Below, in pieces: positions 59,284-64,000 of a stretch of 64,000 bases of DNA; within the stretch, counting starts at the first letter, position 1, and every line of letters starts with the position of its first letter. Origin of the DNA: Streptomyces sp. NBC_01294 (lineage in GTDB: Bacteria; Actinomycetota; Actinomycetes; Streptomycetales; Streptomycetaceae); the NCBI RefSeq assembly GCF_035917235.1, contig NZ_CP108423.1:1178001-1242000 (forward strand). Direction: 5' to 3'. The translations under genes and the position numbers were made by a program. The notes beneath the pieces were generated by a model. It did no database searches. It was not told the DNA's origin and worked only from the letters and a program-made list of their open reading frames with translations.

Positions 59284-60924
59284 ATGAGTCATGCCCCTGC
59301 TTTCATCACCTGCTCCTCCCTGTCCTTCGACTGGCCCGACGGCACTTCCGTCTTCGACGGGTTCCAGCTCGCCGTCGGCCCCGGCCGCACCGGCCTGATC
59401 GGGCTCAACGGCTGCGGGAAGTCCACCCTGCTGAAGCTGATCGCCGGTGACCTGACGCCCTCCGAGGGCCAGGCCTCCGTCGCCGGCTCGGTCGGCTACC
59501 TCCCGCAGAACGTCACCCTCGACACCGCGCTGCGCGTGGACGAGGCGCTCGGCATCCGCACCGCCCGCGCCGCCCTGCACGCCATCGAGGCGGGTGAGGC
59601 CACCGAGGCGAACTTCACGGCGGTCGGCGACGACTGGGACGTGGAGGAGCGGGCCCTTGCCGCGCTCGACCAGCTGGGTCTCGGCCGGATCGGGCTGGAC
59701 CGTACCGTCGGCGAGCTCTCCGGCGGCGAGTCCGTACTCCTGCGTCTGGCCGCCCTGCTGCTGGCGCGTCCCGACGTCCTGCTGCTGGACGAGCCGACCA
59801 ACAACCTCGACCTGCGGGCCCGGGGCCGCCTGTACGCGGCGGTCGAGTCCTGGTCCGGGGTGATGCTCCTGGTCAGCCACGACCGGGAGCTGCTGGAGCG
59901 GGTCGACCAGATCGCCGACCTGCGCGACGGCGAAGTCCGCTGGTACGGAGGGAACTTCACGGACTACGAGGAGATGCTCGCCGCCGAGCAGGAGGCGGCC
60001 GAGCGGATGGTCCGGGTCGCGGAGGCCGACGTACAGCGACAGAAGCGCGAACTGGCCGACGCCCAGGTCAAGTTGGCGCGGCGCAAGCGGTACGGCCAGA
60101 AGATGTACGAGAACAAGCGCGAGCCGAAGATCGTGATGGGAGCGCGCAAGCGGGCGGCGCAGGAGTCGGCCGGCAAGCACCGGATCATGCACACCGAGAG
60201 GCTGGCGCAGGCGAAGGAGCGCCTGGACCACGCGGTGGAGGCGGTGCGCGACGACGACGAGATCCGGATCGAGCTGCCCGCGACCCGGGTCCCGCCGGGG
60301 CGGCGCGTCCTGACGCTGAGCGATCTGCGTCTGGCCCACGGGGCCGCCGTACCGGGCGAGTGGGAGCTGCGGGGCCCGGAGCGGATCGCCCTGGTGGGCC
60401 GCAACGGCTCGGGCAAGACCACACTGCTGCGCACGGTGGCGGGGCAGCTCGCGCCGGTGTCCGGGGCAGCCGAGGCGCACGTGACCACGCGGTTCCTGCC
60501 GCAGCGCCTGGACGTACTGGACGAGAGCCGGTCGGTGGTGGAGAACGTGGCGCGGTTCGCCCCGCAGGCCACGAACAACCTGATCCGGGCGCGGCTCGCG
60601 CACTTCCTGTTCCGGGGCGCCCGGGCGGACCGGCCGGCCGGCACCCTGTCGGGCGGCGAACGGTTCCGTGCGGCGCTGGCGGCGCTGCTGCTGGCGGAGC
60701 CGGCTCCGCAGCTGCTCATGCTGGACGAGCCGACGAACAATCTGGACCTGGCGAGCGTCCGGCAGTTGACGGACGCGCTGGAGTCGTACGAGGGCGCGCT
60801 CGTGGTGGCGAGCCACGACGTGCCGTTCCTGGAGTCGATCGGCATCACCCGCTGGCTGCTGCTGGACGGGGAGCTGCGGCCGACCACGGCCGAGGAGGTC
60901 CGGGAGACGCTGTGGCACGAGTGA
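59284..60924 (+). CDS. ABC-F family ATPase (second copy)
   Basis: A 546-residue twin-ABC soluble protein. Walker A 'GLNGCGKST' and 'GRNGSGKTT', signatures 'LSGGESVLLRLA' and 'LSGGERFRAALA', Walker B 'VLLLDEPTNNLD' and 'LLMLDEPTNNLD'. The linker ('RKRYGQKMYENKREPKIVMGARKRAAQ') resembles that of antibiotic-resistance-type ABC-F proteins more than the copy at 21990-23627. GGAGG lies five bases before the ATG; the 230-bp leader holds a hairpin and could allow attenuation, as known for some ABC-F genes. Confidence 0.92.
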   Translation: MSHAPAFITCSSLSFDWPDGTSVFDGFQLAVGPGRTGLIGLNGCGKSTLLKLIAGDLTPSEGQASVAGSVGYLPQNVTLDTALRVDEALGIRTARAALHAIEAGEATEANFTAVGDDWDVEERALAALDQLGLGRIGLDRTVGELSGGESVLLRLAALLLARPDVLLLDEPTNNLDLRARGRLYAAVESWSGVMLLVSHDRELLERVDQIADLRDGEVRWYGGNFTDYEEMLAAEQEAAERMVRVAEADVQRQKRELADAQVKLARRKRYGQKMYENKREPKIVMGARKRAAQESAGKHRIMHTERLAQAKERLDHAVEAVRDDDEIRIELPATRVPPGRRVLTLSDLRLAHGAAVPGEWELRGPERIALVGRNGSGKTTLLRTVAGQLAPVSGAAEAHVTTRFLPQRLDVLDESRSVVENVARFAPQATNNLIRARLAHFLFRGARADRPAGTLSGGERFRAALAALLLAEPAPQLLMLDEPTNNLDLASVRQLTDALESYEGALVVASHDVPFLESIGITRWLLLDGELRPTTAEEVRETLWHE

Positions 60925-60953
60925 CAGGTGACAGCGTGCCGGGTGGTGACCAC

Positions 60954-61014
60954 CGGACGGGACGGACGGGACGGACGGGACGGACGGGACGGACGGGCGG
61001 GACGGGCGGGACGG
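60954..61014. repeat. 10-bp tandem repeat (GGACGGGACG type)
   Basis: About six copies of a GGACGGGACG unit with drift to GGGCGGGACG at the right end, lying between the ABC-F stop and the stop of the convergent ATP-binding protein gene. It resembles other short satellites in this window's convergent gaps. Confidence 0.9.
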
Positions 61015-61016
61015 CG

Positions 61017-61478
61017 CTAACCGGGCAGTAAGGCCCAGGACTTGCTGCCTCCGGCGGAGGTCATGACAGGAGTCAGCCCCCAGTCCCCGCCACAGGTCCC
61101 GACGGCCGCGGCGAGCAGCCACATCCCGCGGCTGCGCCGGCGCCGGCACTCCTCGCTCACCTCGGGCGAGGAGTGCAGCGGGTGCTGGTCGTAGACGACG
61201 ATCCGCAGCGCACCGAACTGCCAGCGGATCTTCAGCATCATCTCCTTGTCGGGTGTGAACCAGTGGGCGCACGCGACGAGTTCGGAGACGGCGAGGGCCG
61301 CGGTGTCGGACAGCTCCCCCAGGTCGTGCCGGGTGACCAGGGACCGGACGGCGGAGCGTGCGGTGCCCACGCAGGAGACGCCGCCGGGCAGGCGTATCGC
61401 GTAGTTCAGCTTCTCCACCTCGGGCGGGACCTGCCGAGGTTCGTGGTCCGACCGCAGGCCACGGAGAGTGCCCATCAT
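61017..61478 (-). CDS. HATPase-fold protein with degenerate ATP site
   Basis: A 153-residue member of the RsbW-like HATPase_c_2 group. The N-box reads 'AVSELVACAHWFTPDK': the Asn that normally holds Mg-ATP (SELVTNA) is Cys, and the glycine-rich 'GGRGL' loop is replaced by 'RRRRSRGMWLL'. It is therefore probably inactive as a kinase but may still bind a partner. GGAG lies seven bases before the ATG. Compare the intact copy at 17830-18336. Confidence 0.78.
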   Translation of the reverse strand: MMGTLRGLRSDHEPRQVPPEVEKLNYAIRLPGGVSCVGTARSAVRSLVTRHDLGELSDTAALAVSELVACAHWFTPDKEMMLKIRWQFGALRIVVYDQHPLHSSPEVSEECRRRRSRGMWLLAAAVGTCGGDWGLTPVMTSAGGSKSWALLPG

Positions 61479-61883
61479 CGTGCTGCTCCAAGTACGGGTG
61501 TGATCGACGGCGATGCGATCAAAGACCGGGGTGGTCGCGGCATGGTCGTGGAGTGGTCACGAGAGCCGTCGGGTCGCCCCGTGTGAGACTTTCACTACCG
61601 ACCGTAGCGTAACCCGATGTGCACGATACGACTACTGATACGACTGCTGATACGACCGCCGGGTGCGACTGCACGCCGACCCCCGCGGCCATTCCGGAAG
61701 GGCGTGGCCCACTCACGCCTCCGATGTATCAATTCAGTCGTCAAGGCAGGGGCCGCCGACCACCTGCCGGCGTGATTTTGCCCCTCCGCTTCCCTCTCAG
61801 GGCCCTCACAAACTGCATAGATAACTGGATGTAACCGGACATACACCCGCCCGGGGCTTGGCTGGCCTTGATGTCACGCTTAA
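61479..61883. other. Long intergenic region between ATPase-like and desaturase genes
   Basis: About 400 bp without a convincing gene. It contains three direct repeats of a GATACGACT-type unit near 61625-61656 and a CTACCGACCGTAG near-palindrome around 61595-61607, upstream of the minus-strand gene. The latter resembles the half-sites of the operator in front of the desaturase, so one regulator might serve both sides. Confidence 0.45.
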
Positions 61884-61913
61884 CCTACGACTCCGTAGGC
61901 TACGGAACCGTAG
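61884..61913 (+). promoter_or_regulatory. Double palindromic operator of the desaturase gene
   Basis: Two adjoining palindromes, CCTACG-ACTC-CGTAGG (61884-61899) and CTACGG-AA-CCGTAG (61900-61913), together carry four CTACG/CGTAG half-sites on one 30-bp stretch ending 28 bp before the GTG start. This is the pattern expected for cooperative binding of a TetR-type fatty-acid or desaturase repressor. No regulator gene lies beside it. Confidence 0.75.
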
Positions 61914-61941
61914 GTAATTCGCTTTGCACCCAGGAGTACCC

Positions 61942-62913
61942 GTGACGATCACCTCGCCCCACCTCGGCAGCTCGGAGGCGTGGACCGACGCCAAGTTGCT
62001 GTTCGCGCTGGAAGAGGTGGTCGAGAAGGAGCTCAACCGCCACCTGAAGGTCACCAAGGACTGGATGCCCCACGAGTACGTCCCGTGGAGCGACGGCCGG
62101 AACTTCCCCGGCTTCTTCGAGGACGGCGAGGCCTGGGACCCGGAGCAGTCCAAGGTCACCGACATCGGCAAGATCGCGCTGGTCGTGAACCTGCTGACCG
62201 AGGACAACCTCCCCAGCTACCACCACGAGATCGCGACGCTCTTCGGCCGCAACGGCGCCTGGGGCACCTGGGTGCACCGCTGGACGGCCGAGGAAGGCCG
62301 CCACGGCATCGTGATGCGCGACTACCTGCTGGCCTCGCGCGCCGTGGACCCGGACAAGCTGGAAGCGTTCCGCATGCAGCACATGTCGGAGGGGTTCGAG
62401 TCCGACAACCGCCACTCCATGCTGCACTCGGTGGCGTACGTGGCCTTCCAGGAGCTCGCCACCCGCATCTCGCACCGCAACACCGGCCACCAGTCCGGTG
62501 ACCCCGTCTGCGACCGGATGCTGGCGCGCATCGCGCAGGACGAGAACCTGCACATGGTCTTCTACCGCAACCTGCTGGGCGCGGCCTTCGAGCTCGCCCC
62601 GGACCTGACCATGGAGGCCGTGCGGGACGTCGTGGTCAACTTCCGGATGCCCGGACACGGCATGCCCGGCTTCGAGCGGATGGCCGCGCAGATGGCGATC
62701 GGCGGGGTCTACAACCTGAGGATCCACCACGACGACGTGCTGAGCCCCGTGATCCGCTTCCTGAAGATCATGGACATCGACGGCCTCGGCCCCGAGGGCC
62801 AGAAGGCTCAGGAGGAGCTCGGCCTGTTCATGAACGGCCTGGACTCCGAGGCCCGCAAGTTCGACGAGCGCCTGGCCGCCCGCGCCGCGCGCATCGCGGC
62901 CCGCAAGGGCTGA
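61942..62913 (+). CDS. Acyl-ACP desaturase (soluble diiron)
   Basis: A 323-residue soluble desaturase introducing a double bond into acyl-ACP, making unsaturated membrane fatty acids. The diiron ligands are visible in 'AEEGRH' (Glu117, Glu118, His121) and 'DENLH' (Glu201, His204), with earlier Glu in the 'EEVVEKEL' helix. AGGAGT lies ahead of the GTG start, clearly preferred over an ATG six codons upstream. A double palindromic operator sits immediately upstream. Confidence 0.94.
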   Translation: MTITSPHLGSSEAWTDAKLLFALEEVVEKELNRHLKVTKDWMPHEYVPWSDGRNFPGFFEDGEAWDPEQSKVTDIGKIALVVNLLTEDNLPSYHHEIATLFGRNGAWGTWVHRWTAEEGRHGIVMRDYLLASRAVDPDKLEAFRMQHMSEGFESDNRHSMLHSVAYVAFQELATRISHRNTGHQSGDPVCDRMLARIAQDENLHMVFYRNLLGAAFELAPDLTMEAVRDVVVNFRMPGHGMPGFERMAAQMAIGGVYNLRIHHDDVLSPVIRFLKIMDIDGLGPEGQKAQEELGLFMNGLDSEARKFDERLAARAARIAARKG

Positions 62914-63019
62914 CCGACACGCCTGACGCGACACGCCTGACCCGACACGGCCGTACCGGTGCGGCCTGACCGGTACGGCCTGACCGATTTCCGCTCGCTC
63001 GGGCGAGTGATGCCGATTG

Positions 63020-63046
63020 CCCTGGCAGAGCCCCGCTCTGCCAGGG
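63020..63046 (+). terminator. Terminator upstream of the WXG100-like gene
   Basis: Perfect 12-bp stem (63020-63031 with 63035-63046), CCC loop, followed by TTT. It lies 107 bp after the desaturase stop and 9 bp before the next start; the gap also has short CGACACGCCTGAC direct repeats. Confidence 0.85.
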
Positions 63047-63055
63047 TTTCGCGTC

Positions 63056-63358
63056 ATGACCTCGCTCCAGGTGGACATCGACCAGCTGACCCGTCTGACG
63101 CGCGCCCTGGATTCCTCCCTGGTCTCCCTGCGGGACGCCCGGCGCGCGCTGGACCACGTACGGCCCGACCAGCTGGGCACGGCGGACCTCGACGCGGCGT
63201 GCGACCGCTTCCAGGAGCGCTGGGCCCACGGCACGCGGGAGCTGACCAAACGCGTCAAAGGCGTACGGGAAGGCGTGGACCGCAGCGCCGCGGAGTACGG
63301 GGAGCTGGAGGCGGCCATCCGCGCGGCCTTCCTCCGGGCGGCGGCCGCACATGGCTGA
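63056..63358 (+). CDS. WXG100/ESAT-6-like small helical protein
   Basis: A 100-residue, wholly alpha-helical protein with a W-x-x-G turn-like 'RWAHGTREL' in the middle and heptad-like Leu/Ala spacing, resembling ESX-type secretion substrates or chaperones. Its stop overlaps the next gene start by 8 bp. In streptomycetes such small helical proteins pair with a longer T7SS-secreted protein. No sequence-specific family was recognised. Confidence 0.7.
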   Translation: MTSLQVDIDQLTRLTRALDSSLVSLRDARRALDHVRPDQLGTADLDAACDRFQERWAHGTRELTKRVKGVREGVDRSAAEYGELEAAIRAAFLRAAAAHG

Positions 63359-64000
63359 CCACGCGGCCCTGGGCTTCGACCCGGCCCCCGGGAACCCCGC
63401 GGCGGTCCTGGCCCTGGCCAAGAAGCTCAGCGCCTCGGCGACCTCCCTCGGGGAGGCCTCCCGCGTCGTGAAGGACCTGGTCTCCCACAGCTCGGCGTGG
63501 CAGGGCGAGGCCGCGACGGCCTTCCGCGCCTCCCTCTCGCGCGACCTCCCCCGCTACCTCGGCTCGGCCCACACCTCCCTCGCGGAGGCCGCCCGCCGGC
63601 TCACGGGGTGGCACGACACCCTGGTCGCCCACCGCGAGCTGGCCGCACGCTACGAGTCCCAGGCCGCGGCGGCCAAGACGGAAGAGGCCCTCACCGACGT
63701 CCGCCGCCTGGCCCAGGAACTCGCCACGGAACACGCGGCGGCGGCCCGCCGGGTGGCGCAGACCCTGAACGCGGCGACGGACAAGCTGGCCCCGAAGGAA
63801 CCGGGCCTACTGGCCTCGATCTGGAACAAGATCGTCGAGGATCCGGCGGACGCGCTGTCGAACGCGTCGGCGATCCTGGGGGCGATCGGGGCCGGGGTAG
63901 CCCTCCTCTGCCCGCCGGCGGGGCTCGCGATCATGCTCGTCGGCAGCGGCCTGTCCTTGGCAGCCCTGGTGATGCACACCTCGGACCCGAAGTTCCGCAA
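63351..64000 (+). CDS. Putative T7SS-secreted protein, N-terminal part (cut by window edge)
   Basis: At least 216 residues; no stop codon before the end of the window. 'HSSAWQGEAATAFRASLSRDLPRYLGSA' is a WXG-type turn in a long helical domain (about 20-150), followed by a Gly/Ala-rich hydrophobic segment 'AILGAIGAGVALLCPPAGLAIMLVGSGLSLAALV' (about 172-208). This is the layout of the N-terminal targeting module of polymorphic toxins and other T7SS effectors. The toxin domain and any immunity gene would lie beyond 64000. It starts inside the preceding gene. Confidence 0.75.
   Translation, partial: MADHAALGFDPAPGNPAAVLALAKKLSASATSLGEASRVVKDLVSHSSAWQGEAATAFRASLSRDLPRYLGSAHTSLAEAARRLTGWHDTLVAHRELAARYESQAAAAKTEEALTDVRRLAQELATEHAAAARRVAQTLNAATDKLAPKEPGLLASIWNKIVEDPADALSNASAILGAIGAGVALLCPPAGLAIMLVGSGLSLAALVMHTSDPKFR

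Noticed and set aside
58555..59285. Frames overlapping ssgD on both strands
   Set aside because: They are out-of-frame shadows of ssgD and its downstream repeats.
60954..61014. Coding extension of the ABC-F or ATPase-like gene through the 10-bp repeat
   Set aside because: Both genes have stop codons before the repeat; the Thr-Gly-Arg repeat reading has no start signal.
61595..61846. Small frames on both strands upstream of the desaturase
   Set aside because: No ribosome sites, no coding bias and they overlap the repeat and operator region.

Overview
The window is chromosomal DNA of a Streptomyces. It has very high GC, GTG and TTG starts, purine-rich ribosome binding sites, an SsgA-like sporulation protein, RsbW-type ATPases, a complete actinobacterial hopanoid operon, IPP isomerase, SCO6745-family and MAB_1171c/ImmA genes. 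From memory, the order hopanoid operon - idi - SCO6745-like - beta-oxidation genes - ssgD - ABC-F resembles the S. coelicolor SCO6720-SCO6770 region, so most of it looks like core-side chromosome with a few insertions. No rRNA, tRNA, CRISPR array or prophage was seen.

Layout. (1) 1-7976, minus strand: hopanoid operon hpnC-hpnD-small ORF-hpnE-polyprenyl synthase-shc-hpnG-hpnH; most junctions overlap by 1-4 bp and the last gene is cut by the window edge. It makes squalene from prenyl diphosphates, cyclises it to hopene and starts side-chain extension. (2) 8341-15360, minus strand: a seven-gene envelope operon coding for a bifunctional-looking CDP-alcohol phosphotransferase, a nucleotidyltransferase, a glycerol-1-phosphate dehydrogenase-like enzyme, a second CDP-alcohol phosphotransferase, a family 2 glycosyltransferase and a TagGH-type exporter. 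It reads as a pathway that makes, assembles and exports a phospho-polyol polymer or glycolipid, and it is the best candidate here for an undescribed system. (3) 15731-32747: mixed housekeeping and accessory genes, including a methyltransferase-GNAT fusion, idi, two neighbouring DJ-1/PfpI proteins separated by a MITE-like palindromic element, an ABC-F protein, an ImmA/MAB_1171c pair, tex and a MocR/LysE divergent pair. (4) 32869-39811: secreted M1 peptidase, an 18-copy minisatellite, MpaB-type oxygenase, secreted sphingomyelinase and a divergent acyl-CoA ligase/MerR pair. (5) 39990-44508: a tightly coupled molybdenum hydroxylase operon ending in a membrane-anchored double ABM-domain protein. 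(6) 44586-45567: an intact IS5-type insertion sequence.

(7) 45568-52405: an acyl-CoA degradation operon (CoA-transferase, F420 oxidoreductase, acyl-CoA dehydrogenase, thiolase, FadB-like). (8) 52500-64000: a YjbR protein, a secreted PKD surface protein, a saccharopine-dehydrogenase-like enzyme, endonuclease V, a secreted beta-propeller, SsgD-like protein, a second ABC-F, a degenerate HATPase, acyl-ACP desaturase with a double palindromic operator, and the start of a type VII secretion effector module cut by the right edge.

A recurring theme is the CTAG tetranucleotide. Both the IS element and the MITE-like element are bounded by CTAG, and in each case that CTAG supplies the TAG stop codon of the neighbouring host gene; the transposase itself also stops on it.
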